From positions 62,001 to 126,000 of the forward strand of contig NZ_JADHDT010000007.1 in assembly GCF_016820445.1 (NCBI RefSeq): a stretch of DNA of 64,000 nt. The letters run 5' to 3'. Below, piece after piece: positions 17,876-28,000 of this stretch (position 1 is the stretch's first letter; each line of letters begins with the position of its first letter). The notes under the pieces are model-generated. The model ran no database searches. It worked only from the letters and a program-made list of their open reading frames with translations, and was not told where the DNA came from. A program made the translations under genes and the position numbers. Origin of the DNA: Sphingomonas beigongshangi (GTDB lineage Bacteria; Pseudomonadota; Alphaproteobacteria; Sphingomonadales; Sphingomonadaceae).

Positions 17876-18691
17876 ATGACCAAGTGGCTGATCGGCACGG
17901 CCCTCTGCCTGATGACCGTAGCGCCTGCCTCGGCGCAGCTGCTGGGCGGTGCCGGTGGCGGCATGCTCGGCGGTGCTCTGGGCGGTGCGGGCTCCGGCAG
18001 CGCCGGCGGAATGCTCGGTGACACGATGGGACGCGCCACCGGCGCGGCCTCGTCGAGCGGCTCGCTGCAGGCGCAGCGCAGCGTCGACACCCGCAGCGGA
18101 CGGGCAAGCGCTTCCGGCAACGCGTCGGGAGCATCGGCGCTGCACGGCGCCACGGGTCTCGGCGGACGTTCGGCCAGCGGCTCCGCCGGCGCGACCGGCT
18201 CCGCGGGCGGCTCGGCGGATGCACAGCTCGTCGGGACGGATGCGCTGACAGGCGCGGCGCGCAGCGGCGTCGCCGCTACCCGCGGCGCGGTGTCGCAGGT
18301 GCGCAGCGTCGGTGGCATGGCGGTGAATGGCGCCCGGAAGGCAGCCGGACAGACGCTCTCGGCCGGCGGTGGCGCGGCAGGAAACGGCAGCGTGGCGGGT
18401 GGACTTGGCACCGGGCCGTTGGCCCTGGCCGGTAGCGCCGCCGCGGAGGGGGCGGGGAGTTTCGCCGTCACACGCGGCATGAACGTCGCCGACGCGCGCG
18501 GGCGTGTGATCGGAACGGTTCAGTCGGTTCGCACCACGGCAAGCGGCGCGGTCGAGGCGGTGACGGTCGCCGTCGGCAACCGGCTCGCCAGCCTGCCCGC
18601 CGGCAACTTCAGCGGATCAGGCGATGTCCTCGTCTCCCAGATGGGCAAGGCCGAGGTCGCCCGTAGCGCCAAGGATCAGCAGGCGCAGTGA
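17876..18691 (+). CDS. Gly/Ser/Ala-rich exported protein with PRC-barrel-like C terminus
   Basis: 271 residues from the ATG at 17876, with AAGGAGA well placed upstream. It has a signal peptide (MTKWLIGTALCLMTVAPASA, then QLLGG). Residues about 22-200 are low-complexity Gly, Ala and Ser with runs such as GGAGGGMLGGALGGAG. The last ~70 residues look structured: GMNVADARGRVIGTVQSVRT followed by AVEAVTVAVGNRLASLP, which resembles a PRC-barrel. It is probably a periplasmic or envelope structural protein. It lies 71 bases after the protease gene; shared control is possible. No functional family was recognised for the repetitive part. Confidence 0.65.
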   Translation: MTKWLIGTALCLMTVAPASAQLLGGAGGGMLGGALGGAGSGSAGGMLGDTMGRATGAASSSGSLQAQRSVDTRSGRASASGNASGASALHGATGLGGRSASGSAGATGSAGGSADAQLVGTDALTGAARSGVAATRGAVSQVRSVGGMAVNGARKAAGQTLSAGGGAAGNGSVAGGLGTGPLALAGSAAAEGAGSFAVTRGMNVADARGRVIGTVQSVRTTASGAVEAVTVAVGNRLASLPAGNFSGSGDVLVSQMGKAEVARSAKDQQAQ

Positions 18692-18721
18692 TCCCGGGCG
18701 ACGCACGGTAAGGGGGTCTTT

Positions 18722-18750
18722 CCGGCCGTCGGTCTACAGCCGACGGCCGG
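18722..18750. terminator. Perfect 11-bp hairpin between convergent genes
   Basis: CCGGCCGTCGG (18722-18732) pairs fully with CCGACGGCCGG (18740-18750) around a 7-base loop. It lies between the Gly-rich protein gene and the convergent amidohydrolase gene and probably serves both. There is no strong T tract on either side. Confidence 0.6.
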
Positions 18751-18840
18751 TGGCTTCTCGACGCGACGTCCGCGAGGTCAGGCCAAGATTGGACAGGCCG
18801 AAGTCGGACGCTTCCGCTCCCGTTTGCCTGAGGAGGCGGG

Positions 18841-20133
18841 TCACTTCATCGGGATCGGCTTTCCCATCACCATGACGTAGGACACGTGCGTCACCGCATC
18901 GGCATCGGTCAGCGGATCGCCGTCGACGGCGATCAGGTCGGCGCTCTTGCCATTGTCGAGCGTGCCCGTCTCCGCGGCCAAGCCCATCAGTTCGGCCCCA
19001 CCCTTCGTCGCGGCGATCAGTGCGTCGCGCGGCGTCATGCCACCCTTCGTCACCATCAGGCCGATCTCCTGCGCATTCTGGCCATGCGGGAAGACGCCGG
19101 CGTCGGTACCTAGCGCGATCTTCACCCCGGCCTTGTAGGCGCGATTGAGGCCGACGCCCCAGGCTTCGAACGCCTGCCGCGCCTTCTTCTCGCTCGATGG
19201 CTGCAGCAGGCCCTTGCCGACCATCTGCACCGCGCCGCGGAAGGCCAGCAAGGTCCCGACGTAGAAGGTGCCGCGCGTCTTCATGTCGGCGATGCCGGCG
19301 GCATCGACGAAGGTGCCGTGTTCGATCGAGTCGACGCCCGCACGTACCGCGGCATCGATGCCCTTGGCGCCGTGCGCATGCGCCGCGACCTTCAGGTGGA
19401 GCGCGTGGGCGGTATCGATGATCGCCTTCATCTCGGCGTCGGAGAAATGCTGCTCCAGGCCGATATCGCCGGGATCGAGCACGCCGCCCGTCGCCATGAA
19501 CTTGATGACGTCGACGCCCTGCGCCCCCAGGCGGCGGACCGCCTTGCTGCATTCTTCCGTGCCCGTGCACACCGTGAACATCTCCGGCGTGGCCTCCAGC
19601 GCGTCGCGAAGCGTCGGCGAAAGTCCGACGGCGGGGTCGGCATGGCCGCCGATCATCGACAGCGGCTGGCCGGACACTTCTATCCGCGGTCCCGGCACGC
19701 TGCCGTCGCGGATCGCATCGCGTACCGCGATGGCGGACGTCCCGCTCGATCCGACGTCCCGCACGGTGGTGAAACCGGCCCGCGCCGTGATCAGCGCGTT
19801 CTTGACGCCGGTGACCGCGGCATAGCTGTCCGAATATTTGGGTCGCAGCGTCTCATACCAGGGCAAATTGGCGTCGCTGGTCAGGTGGACGTGGACGTCG
19901 ATCAGCCCGGGCATGACCGTCTTGTTGCGCAGGTCGACGATCGTCGCGCCGGCGGGCGCGACCGCGCCGGTCTCGACGCGCGTGATGCGGCCGTCCGTCA
20001 CGATGACGGTGGAAGGGCCGCGTGCTGGCGCCGATGCGTCGATGATCAAGCGACCGGCCTGGATCGCGTAGGTCTCCGCTCCCGCTGCGGATGCGCAGAG
20101 CGCGAGGACGGCGGCGGCAACGGTTTTGAGCAT
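18841..20133 (-). CDS. Exported metal-dependent amidohydrolase (prolidase/imidazolonepropionase-like)
   Basis: 430 residues from the ATG at 20133, which has GAGGGGG seven bases upstream, followed by a signal peptide (MLKTVAAAVLALCASAAGAE). The metal-binding HxH is in VMPGLIDVHVHLTSD; other ligands are the His in HLKVAAHAHGAKG and in AGVDSIEHGTFVD, and the Asp in KIALGTDAGVFPHGQN. This is the subgroup related to Xaa-Pro dipeptidases and organophosphate-degrading homologues. The predicted role is hydrolysis of a peptide-like or amide substrate in the periplasm. It is divergent from a DPP-IV-like peptidase, suggesting a shared job in proline-peptide turnover (inference). Confidence 0.87.
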   Translation of the reverse strand: MLKTVAAAVLALCASAAGAETYAIQAGRLIIDASAPARGPSTVIVTDGRITRVETGAVAPAGATIVDLRNKTVMPGLIDVHVHLTSDANLPWYETLRPKYSDSYAAVTGVKNALITARAGFTTVRDVGSSGTSAIAVRDAIRDGSVPGPRIEVSGQPLSMIGGHADPAVGLSPTLRDALEATPEMFTVCTGTEECSKAVRRLGAQGVDVIKFMATGGVLDPGDIGLEQHFSDAEMKAIIDTAHALHLKVAAHAHGAKGIDAAVRAGVDSIEHGTFVDAAGIADMKTRGTFYVGTLLAFRGAVQMVGKGLLQPSSEKKARQAFEAWGVGLNRAYKAGVKIALGTDAGVFPHGQNAQEIGLMVTKGGMTPRDALIAATKGGAELMGLAAETGTLDNGKSADLIAVDGDPLTDADAVTHVSYVMVMGKPIPMK

Positions 20134-20552
20134 GTGGACCCCCTCAGACATGCGCCACCCGATTCGATCGCGCATGGCGTCACCGTGACAGCATAAGGCG
20201 TTGCCGATCAACCGTTACGATCACGGCGTGGGGCGGCCGGCGGCGTCTTCCTGCAAAGCGGTCCCGGTCGCGTGCGCGAACCCGGCCTTGGCGGGATCGC
20301 ACGGCCGCCGGCGCATGGGAGGATGGGGCAGGGCGCATCGGAGTTCCTGGTCCCCGCAGCCGTCGCCGACGGCGTTCGGCGGCGCCGGCAGACCTTGCCC
20401 GCCAAGCTATTGTGATCGCCGCCGTGGTCTGCATAATGACAGTAGATCGTACCTGCCGCGGCGGGATCGCGTATGGGGAGCGGCGGGATTCAGGAACCCC
20501 TTTGTTCGTCCACGCGCGGGCCGTCCGATCCCCTCTTGCCGAAAGCTGCCCG
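20134..20552. other. Intergenic region between divergent peptidase genes
   Basis: 419 bases lie between the amidohydrolase and DPP-IV-like gene starts. Short frames here have no recognisable content. I see no strong palindrome or clear sigma-70 promoter; the GC-rich centre may just be a long double promoter region. Confidence 0.5.
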
Positions 20553-22901
20553 ATGCGTTTGATCGCCAGTTGCCTATGTGCCGTCATGATCGCCGGATCG
20601 GCCGCCGCGCAGGACAAGCCGCAGGTGACCGTCGCGGATTATACCCGCGCAAACCATCAGCTGGCACCGTGGACGGTGCCCCTCGTCGATCATGCGGTGC
20701 GCTCGGCGCATTGGATCGACGCGCGGCGCTTCTGGTACGTGGACAGCGATCACGGCGTGCCAACGATCATGCTGGGCGATGCGGTCGCTGGCACGAAGGC
20801 GCCGGCGTTCGAGACCCTTGGGTTGCTGGCGTCGCTCAACGCAGCCGGCCTGAAGGAACGGGATGCGACCAAGCTCGGCTTCGAAAACCTGGAACCGAAC
20901 GCCGCCAAGACCAGCGCGATCGTGTCGATCGGTGGCGAGCGATATGATTGCGGGCTGGCTCGCCCCTATGTCTGCACCAAGCTTCCCGCGCTGGGCGCGG
21001 GGCAGATCGCCGGCTATCTCGTGCAACGCGGCGCGGCAGCGTCGGCGGTGCTCTCTCCGGACGGCAAGCGCGCGGTCTTCCTGCGCGACTGGAACCTGTG
21101 GGTTCGCGACGTGGCCAGCGGGGCGGAGCGGCAGCTGACGAGGGACGGCGTCAAGGATTTCGGCTATGCGACCGACAACGCGGGCTGGAAGCATTCCGAC
21201 CAGCCGATCGTGATCTGGTCACCCGATTCTCGGAAGGTCGCGACCTTTCAGCAGGATCAGCGCGCCGTGGCCGATTTCTCGACGACCACGACGCAGGTCG
21301 GCCATTCGCGCGTGGACATGTGGAAATATCCCTTCGTCGGGGACAAGGAGATCATCCACATCCAGCGGGTGATCGTCGACGTCGACGACGGGCGCGTCCT
21401 CCGCCTCAAGATGCCGGCGGACCTGCACCGCTCGTCGTTGTGCGACGACGTGGTATGCGGGGAGGGACCGCAGGACATGCAATGGGCGAAGGATGCCCGG
21501 ACGCTCGCCTTCGTCTCGACGTCGCGCGACCACAAGGTGGAGACGGTGCGGATCGCCGATGCGAGCACCGGCGCGGTGCGCGACGTGTTCGCCGAGACCG
21601 TGCCGACCTGGTTCGACAGCGGCTACAATGACGAGGGGATCAACTGGCGCTATCTGTCCGAGCGCGGCCAGATACTGTGGTGGTCGCAGCGCGACGACTG
21701 GGGCCATTACTATCTGTACGACGCGGCGAGCGGCAAGCTGGTGCGGCAGGTGACGCAGGGCCGGTGGAACGTCGACCATCCGGTCCATATCGACGAACGC
21801 AGCGGACGCATGCTGATCGCCGGCGTCGGGCGGGAGCCGGGAGTCGATCCCTATTACCGGAGCATCTACGCGGTCGATCTGAACGGCGGCAAGCCGAAGC
21901 TGCTGACGCCGGAGAAGCAAGACCATATCGCGGTGCCGTCGGACGACGGACGATATTTCGTCGACATCTATTCCACCCCCCAACAGCCGCAGAGCGCGGT
22001 GCTGCGACGGGCGGACGGATCGGTGGTCGAGGAACTGGCGAAGGGCGACGCGACGCGTCTGCGCAACGCGGGATGGCAGCCGCCGGAGACTATCGCCGTG
22101 CGGTGCAGCGACGGCCGGACGCTCTGCTATGGCCTGCTCTTCAAGCCGGCGCAGCTCGATCCGCAGCGGAAATACCCGGTGATCGACTATATCTATCCGG
22201 GGCCGTTCATCGGGACGATCGCCTCCCGCCAGTTTTCCCCGTCGATGGGCGACGCGAACGCGCTCGCACAGCTCGGCTTTGCGGTGGTGGAGATCGACGC
22301 GCTGGGTACGCCGCGCCGGTCGAAGGCGTTCCAGGACTTCTACTATCGCGACATGGGCGAACAGGCCGTTCCCGACCAGGTCACCGGGATCAAGGATCTC
22401 GCCACGCAATATCAGTGGCTGGACCTCGATCGCGTCGGCATCTGGGGCCATTCGGGGGGCGGCAATGCGACCGCCGCGGCGATGTTCCGGTTTCCCGACT
22501 TCTTCAAGGTCGGGATCGCCGAGAGCGGCAATCACGACAACCGGAACTACGAAGACGATTATTACGAGAAATATCTCGGTCTGCTGACCAGCGATGGCAA
22601 GACGTCGAATTACGACCTGCAGGCCAATCAGGATCTTGCGAAGAACCTGAAGGGCAAGCTGCTGCTGGCGCACGGACTGCTCGACGACAATGTGCCGGTG
22701 TCCTCGACGCTGCTCGTCGTCGACGCGCTGGAAAAGGCGAACAAGGACTTCGACCTCATTCTCTTTCCGCGCGCGCATCACGGCTATGGCGATACCTCCA
22801 GCTACATGATGCGGCGGCGCTGGGACTATTTTGTCGAGAACCTGATGGGGGCGACGCCGCCCAAGGAATACAAAATCGTCGGGCCGGGCGCAGTCAGGTG
22901 A
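20553..22901 (+). CDS. Exported dipeptidyl peptidase IV family (S9B) serine peptidase
   Basis: 782 residues from the ATG at 20553, chosen because a signal peptide follows (MRLIASCLCAVMIAGSAAA|QDKP). Residues to about 520 form the beta-propeller domain; the rest is the alpha/beta-hydrolase domain with S634 in GIWGHSGGGNATAAAM, D711 in LAHGLLDDNVPVSS and H743 in PRAHHGYGD. The family removes X-Pro or X-Ala dipeptides from peptide N termini. Periplasmic by prediction. It is divergent from the amidohydrolase gene and ended by a hairpin shared with the convergent gene. Confidence 0.93.
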   Translation: MRLIASCLCAVMIAGSAAAQDKPQVTVADYTRANHQLAPWTVPLVDHAVRSAHWIDARRFWYVDSDHGVPTIMLGDAVAGTKAPAFETLGLLASLNAAGLKERDATKLGFENLEPNAAKTSAIVSIGGERYDCGLARPYVCTKLPALGAGQIAGYLVQRGAAASAVLSPDGKRAVFLRDWNLWVRDVASGAERQLTRDGVKDFGYATDNAGWKHSDQPIVIWSPDSRKVATFQQDQRAVADFSTTTTQVGHSRVDMWKYPFVGDKEIIHIQRVIVDVDDGRVLRLKMPADLHRSSLCDDVVCGEGPQDMQWAKDARTLAFVSTSRDHKVETVRIADASTGAVRDVFAETVPTWFDSGYNDEGINWRYLSERGQILWWSQRDDWGHYYLYDAASGKLVRQVTQGRWNVDHPVHIDERSGRMLIAGVGREPGVDPYYRSIYAVDLNGGKPKLLTPEKQDHIAVPSDDGRYFVDIYSTPQQPQSAVLRRADGSVVEELAKGDATRLRNAGWQPPETIAVRCSDGRTLCYGLLFKPAQLDPQRKYPVIDYIYPGPFIGTIASRQFSPSMGDANALAQLGFAVVEIDALGTPRRSKAFQDFYYRDMGEQAVPDQVTGIKDLATQYQWLDLDRVGIWGHSGGGNATAAAMFRFPDFFKVGIAESGNHDNRNYEDDYYEKYLGLLTSDGKTSNYDLQANQDLAKNLKGKLLLAHGLLDDNVPVSSTLLVVDALEKANKDFDLILFPRAHHGYGDTSSYMMRRRWDYFVENLMGATPPKEYKIVGPGAVR

Positions 22902-22914
22902 CGGTGCGTGAAGC

Positions 22915-22940
22915 GGCGGCCGGATCCCTGTCCGGCCGCC
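22915..22940. terminator. Perfect 10-bp hairpin between convergent genes
   Basis: GGCGGCCGGA (22915-22924) pairs with TCCGGCCGCC (22931-22940) around a 6-base loop, 14 bases after the DPP-IV-like stop and 36 bases from the stop of the convergent exported protein gene. It is a likely bidirectional terminator, though without a T tract. Confidence 0.6.
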
Positions 22941-22975
22941 GGGTTCGCGCGAAAACGCGCCAACCGGTCAGCTGA

Positions 22976-24922
22976 TCAGGGCACGGCCGGACGGTTCGGC
23001 GCATCGCCGCTGCCCGGCGTGTCGGCGCCGGGCGAGGAGTGCCCGATCGCCGGCGCGGCCGTCGCCTGCAGCAACGCGCGCGCTGCCGGCCGTTCCGGAC
23101 TGTCGTAGGCGCCCGCCGCCACGGGCAGGATCACGGTGCGCGCCGCCGCCATATTGCCGACGCCGACCAGACCGGATGCGAGCTTGAGCCGCGGGGCGGG
23201 GGCATTCGGCACCTCCGTCATCACCTTCTGCAGGGCGTCGAGCGCGCGGGTCGGCGGCGTGGCGCCGATCTGCGCGAAGCTGGCATGATAGGCGAGCAGC
23301 GGCTCGATCGCCTCGCCGTCGATCCGGTTCGCCGCCGCGATCGCGCTCCGCGCGCGCGCGATCAGCGCCGGTCGCTCGTCAGCCGGCGCCTGCGCGGCTT
23401 CGAGCACCAGCGCCATGCCCTGCCACGCCATCGGGGCGGCGGCCTCGGGCGCGAGGGCGCGAGCCCGCTCCGCCGCCGCGAGGCATTCCGGCGCATGGTC
23501 GCTCTTGCACTCTGCCTCGGCGAGCAGCAGGTGCGCGCCCACTTCGTTCGGCCACCGGATCGCCGTCATGCGCAATCGCGCCAGCCACCGGTCGCGGCCT
23601 GCCAGCGCCCTGGCGCGCTGCTTCTCGATCGCCTGGGCGACGCCGGGGGGCGTATTTGGCTGCGGCGCGTCGGGAATGGCGATGCGCGACCCGAGCTCCA
23701 GCCGCCCCTTGACGAACGCCGCCTCTCCCTCCGTCAGGCGTCGGACGAGCGGCGCATCGTCCTTGGCGGGGGTGTAGATCACCTGCTCATAGGGCTTGCG
23801 CGCGAACATGTACTTGCGGATCTCCGCCGCGAGCTGTTTCTGATCGCCGAATACCTTCGCCGCCTCCGCCGCGCCCGCACCATTGGCGCGCATCGCCAGA
23901 TAGCGGTTGAGCTGCGGCCGCCGCGTATCGGAAAACAGCAGATAATGCGTCAGGAGCCATGCGTGGATCGGCGTCCATCCCGTCTTGCGGGGCTGTTCCG
24001 CCAGATAGCTGTCGTCGAGCACCTTGCCGAGCGGATAGCCGCCGAATTCGTCGAACACCGCGCCGGCACCCGCGGGGGAGCGGCCGAAGATGAGCTGGTT
24101 CTGACCCTGCAGCGCGAACGACGCGAAGATCTGGCCGAACCCGTCGAGGTACCAGCGTGGATAGGCCGCCGGGAAGTACGTCATCAGGAAATGCTGGGCG
24201 TAGCCCGCGTAGATCATGCTCGTCGCCGGCACGTCGATCGATTTGGCGTTGACCGTCACCGTCAGGTCGTGCGGGCCACGCAGCCCCGCCGCCGCGAAGT
24301 CGCCGATCAGGGCGGACTGCTGCGCCAGCGCGCCCATCGCATTGGCGCCCCCGGCGTCCGGCGCGCCGGTCGTCGGCGGCGCCGCCGTCATCGCCAGGGA
24401 AGAGACCGCGCTCTGAATGGACCGCAGGTTGATCGGCGTTCGCTCGATCACCGTGCGCTGGTCGACCCGCGTCGTCGCCATGACGGCGCCGTCCTCGCGC
24501 GGGTCGTAATAGCGGGTGACCTGGAACAGGTCGTTGAACGGCCCCTGCTGCCAGCGCGTGTTCTGCAGGTCCATAGCGGAAAACTCCGCCGTATCGCCGA
24601 TCAGGGTGATGCGTATCTTGACGACGTCGTCGGCCTGATCGCTGCGCCCGAAGAGGCCCGACAGCAGCCAGTGCAACCGCTCGACGTTGCGGGCAATGCG
24701 CGACAGCTCGGCCTCGGACCCGTCGCCGATCAGCGAGACATGATCGGTATCGGCCTGCTTCCAGCTGCTGAGCCTGGATCGCTTGCCCGTGACGATGATG
24801 TCCCTGTCCCTGTCCCTGGCCGCGTGGCCCGCGTCCTTCGCCGGCGGCTGATTCTGCGCCTGCGCGGGTGCGCCAAGGGCCGCGGCCAGCATGGCGGCGA
24901 AGACGAAACTTGAGCGTACCAT
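22976..24922 (-). CDS. Exported TPR-like protein with N-terminal TonB-box-like motif, function unknown
   Basis: 648 residues from the ATG at 24922, with a signal peptide (MVRSSFVFAAMLAAALGAPA, then QAQNQ). The mature N terminus contains RDRDIIVTGKRSRL, close to the IVVTG(K/R) motif at the start of sphingomonad TonB-dependent receptors, but no barrel follows. The middle is a mixed domain with PRWYLDGFGQIFASFAL and WLLTHYLLFSD, reminiscent of gluzincin-like peptidase folds without a visible HExxH. Residues about 480-640 are helical repeats (AECLAAAERARALAPEAA, ALDALQKVMTEVPNAPAPR) of TPR type. Probably periplasmic or outer-membrane-associated. I do not recognise a named family. Confidence 0.65.
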   Translation of the reverse strand: MVRSSFVFAAMLAAALGAPAQAQNQPPAKDAGHAARDRDRDIIVTGKRSRLSSWKQADTDHVSLIGDGSEAELSRIARNVERLHWLLSGLFGRSDQADDVVKIRITLIGDTAEFSAMDLQNTRWQQGPFNDLFQVTRYYDPREDGAVMATTRVDQRTVIERTPINLRSIQSAVSSLAMTAAPPTTGAPDAGGANAMGALAQQSALIGDFAAAGLRGPHDLTVTVNAKSIDVPATSMIYAGYAQHFLMTYFPAAYPRWYLDGFGQIFASFALQGQNQLIFGRSPAGAGAVFDEFGGYPLGKVLDDSYLAEQPRKTGWTPIHAWLLTHYLLFSDTRRPQLNRYLAMRANGAGAAEAAKVFGDQKQLAAEIRKYMFARKPYEQVIYTPAKDDAPLVRRLTEGEAAFVKGRLELGSRIAIPDAPQPNTPPGVAQAIEKQRARALAGRDRWLARLRMTAIRWPNEVGAHLLLAEAECKSDHAPECLAAAERARALAPEAAAPMAWQGMALVLEAAQAPADERPALIARARSAIAAANRIDGEAIEPLLAYHASFAQIGATPPTRALDALQKVMTEVPNAPAPRLKLASGLVGVGNMAAARTVILPVAAGAYDSPERPAARALLQATAAPAIGHSSPGADTPGSGDAPNRPAVP

Positions 24923-25072
24923 CTGCCAAGCCTTTCTGGATATGCCGATCCGGACGACGGGATGGTACCGGTATCGGCGGATCCGGCAAATGACATTCTG
25001 GTATCGCCGGCGACGGCGCGGCCGATGCCGGATAGGCGTCAAGGTTCCGACTGAAGGCCCCGCCGACACCGC

Positions 25073-28000
25073 TCAACCGCCGCCGAAGCCGCCGCCACCG
25101 GGCGTTTCGATGACGATGCGGTCGCCGGCCGCCCACTCGATCTGCGCCACGCCGTCGAGTTCCCGATGCGTGCCGCCCCGTCTTTCCAGGCGCTGCCGAC
25201 CGACGGCGCCGTCCGCTCCGCCCGCCAGGCCGAACGGCGCCACGGTGCGGCGCGAGGCGACGATCGTGGCGGTCAGCGGCTCCAGCGCGGTGAGCGCGCG
25301 GATGACACCGTCGCCGCCGCGGAAAAGCCCGCCGCCGCCGGAGCCGCGTCGCACGGAGAACCGATCCAGCCTGACGGGATAGCGAAGCTCGAGAATTTCC
25401 GGATCGGTGATCCGCGTGTTCGTCATGTGGCTATGTACCGCCGATGCGCCGTGGAAGCCCGGTCCGGCACCGGTCCCGCCGCAGATCGTCTCGTAATATT
25501 GGTGGCGCGCGTTGCCGAACAGGAAGTTGTTCATCGTCCCCTGCGACGCGGAACAGGCGCCCAGTGCCCCGAGCAAGGCGTTGCACACGGCCTGGCTCAC
25601 CTCGGTATTGCCGGCGACGACCGCGCTGCCGGGCGGCGGCGCGAGGAAGCTGCCGGCGGGTATCACGATGGTGAGCGGGGCGAGGCAGCCCTCGTTGAGC
25701 GGCAGGTCCTCGCCGATCAGGCATCGGAAGGCATAGAGGACGACGGCCCTTGTCACCGCGGGCGGCGCGTTGAAATTGCCGTCGCGCGCCGGGCCGGTGC
25801 CGGTGAAGTCGATCGTCGCCGCGCGCGCCTTGCGATCGATGGTGACCGCGACCCTCAAGCACGTGCCGTCGTCCATGGGGTAGGTGAACGTCCCGTCCTC
25901 CAGCCGCGACAGGACGCGGCGGATGCTCTCCTCCGCGTGGTCCATGACATGGCCCATATAGGCACGCACGATCGGCCAGCCGCTGGCCGCGACCAGCGCC
26001 TTCAGCTCGGCGATGCCGGTCGCATTGGCGGCGAGCTGCGCCTTGATGTCGGCGACGTTGGTGTCAGGACTGCGCGCGGGAAAACGCGCCTTGGCCAGGA
26101 GGTCACGGAACGCGGCCTCGCGCATCGTGCCGCCGTCAACGAGAAGGAAGTCGTCGATGACGACGCCCTCCTCCTCGAGCGTGCGGGATAGGGGCGGCGT
26201 CGATCCCGGCGTCAGCCCGCCGATGTCGGCATGATGACCCCTGTTTGCGACGAAGAAACGGATGTCCCTGCCTTCCTCGTCGAAGACGGGCGCGATCACC
26301 GTCACGTCGGGCAGGTGCGTTCCGCCGTTGAACGGATTGTTGAGCGCGACGACGTCGCCCGGCCTCAGCGTGTCGCCTCGCGCCGCGATGACCGCGCGGA
26401 CACTTTCTCCCATTGCGCCAAGATGGACCGGGACGTGCGGGGCGTTGGCGACCAGCCGTCCTTGGGCGTCGAACAGCGCACAGGAGAAATCAAGCCGCTC
26501 CTTCATGTTCACGCTGCTCGCCGTGTTGCGCAGCACGACTCCCATCCGCTCCGCGATGCCCATGAAGCGGGTGTTGAACAATTCTAGCCGTACCGGGTCG
26601 ACGGTGAGCGGGTCGGGCACGCGCTGCCTGTCGCCTGCATGATGCGTCAGCCGCAGTTCGCCGCCCGTGCCGACGCAGATAAGCCAGCCCGGTTCGACCA
26701 TGGTGGTCGCAATTTTTTCGCGGATCAGGGCCGGCCCATGGATCCGGTCGCCGGGCCGCAGCGCCGCCCGGTCGTGGATCGGCGTGCTGTGCTCCTTTCC
26801 TCCGGTCCACACGGTGACGTGCGCGAGCGGTGCCAGCATCGGGCCGTCACGGGGTGGTAGCGGCAGCGGCGTCGCCCGCTCGCCGGCGACGACCGCCTCC
26901 ACCATCACGCTCTCGACGACGATAGGGCGGTCGGGACTGACGAAGCCAAAGCGCGCCCGATGCGACTCTTCGAACGCGAGGCGCATGACGTCCGTCGCGG
27001 CCCAGGCGACGGGCAGCGCCGTATCCGTCCCCGCGTAGCGGAGGTGCACGGTCGCCACCCGCTCCGCGTCGGCGCCGACCTCCGCCGCCGCGGCGCTGCC
27101 GAGCGTCGCGACGATGTCGTCCAGCGCCTCGCCGAGCGGTCGCTCCACCGAACGCTGCCGGATCGCCACCCGGTCGGCGAGGCCCATGCCATAGGCGGAG
27201 AGCACGCCTGCAAGCGGGTGGATCAGCACCGTGCGCATCCCCAGCACCTCGGCAACGCGGCAGGCATGCTGGCCACCCGCTCCGCCGAAACACTGGAGCG
27301 CGAAATCAGCCACGTCCTTGCCTCGTTCCAGCGCGACGCGCTTGATCGCGGCCGCCATGTTGGCAACGGCGACGTCCAGGAACCCCTCCGCCACCGCACG
27401 CGGGTCGTCGGCACCCGTCGCGTCGGCGAGCGCGGCGAAAGCTTGCCGCGGCGCCTCGCCGTCGAGCGGCTGGTCGCCGGACGGTCCGAAGACGGCGGGA
27501 AAATGCTCGGGCTGGATCTTGCCGACGAGCAGGTTGGCGTCGGTCACCGTCAGCGGTCCGCCGCGGCGGTAGCAGGCAGGGCCGGGGTTCGCACCCGCGC
27601 TGTCGGGCCCGACGCGAAAGCGCGACCCGTCATAATGGAGGATCGATCCTCCGCCCGCCGCGACGGTGTCGATCGCCATCATCGGCACGCGCATCGCGAC
27701 GCCGGCGACCTCCGCGTCGAGCACGCGCTCGAACCGTCCGGCATAGAGCGCGACGTCAGTCGAGGTCCCGCCCATGTCGAAGCCGATCACGCGGTCGAAG
27801 CCGGCGACCTGCGCGGTGCGTGCCGCCGCGACGACTCCGCCTGCCGGTCCTGACAGGATGGCGTCCTTCCCCTGAAAGACGCGCGCCTCCGCGAGGCCGC
27901 CGCTGGACTGCATGAAATGGAGGGGTATCGGACCCAGCGCGTCGGCGACGCGGTCGACGTAGCGACGCAGGACTGGCGACAGATAGGCGTCGACCACGGT

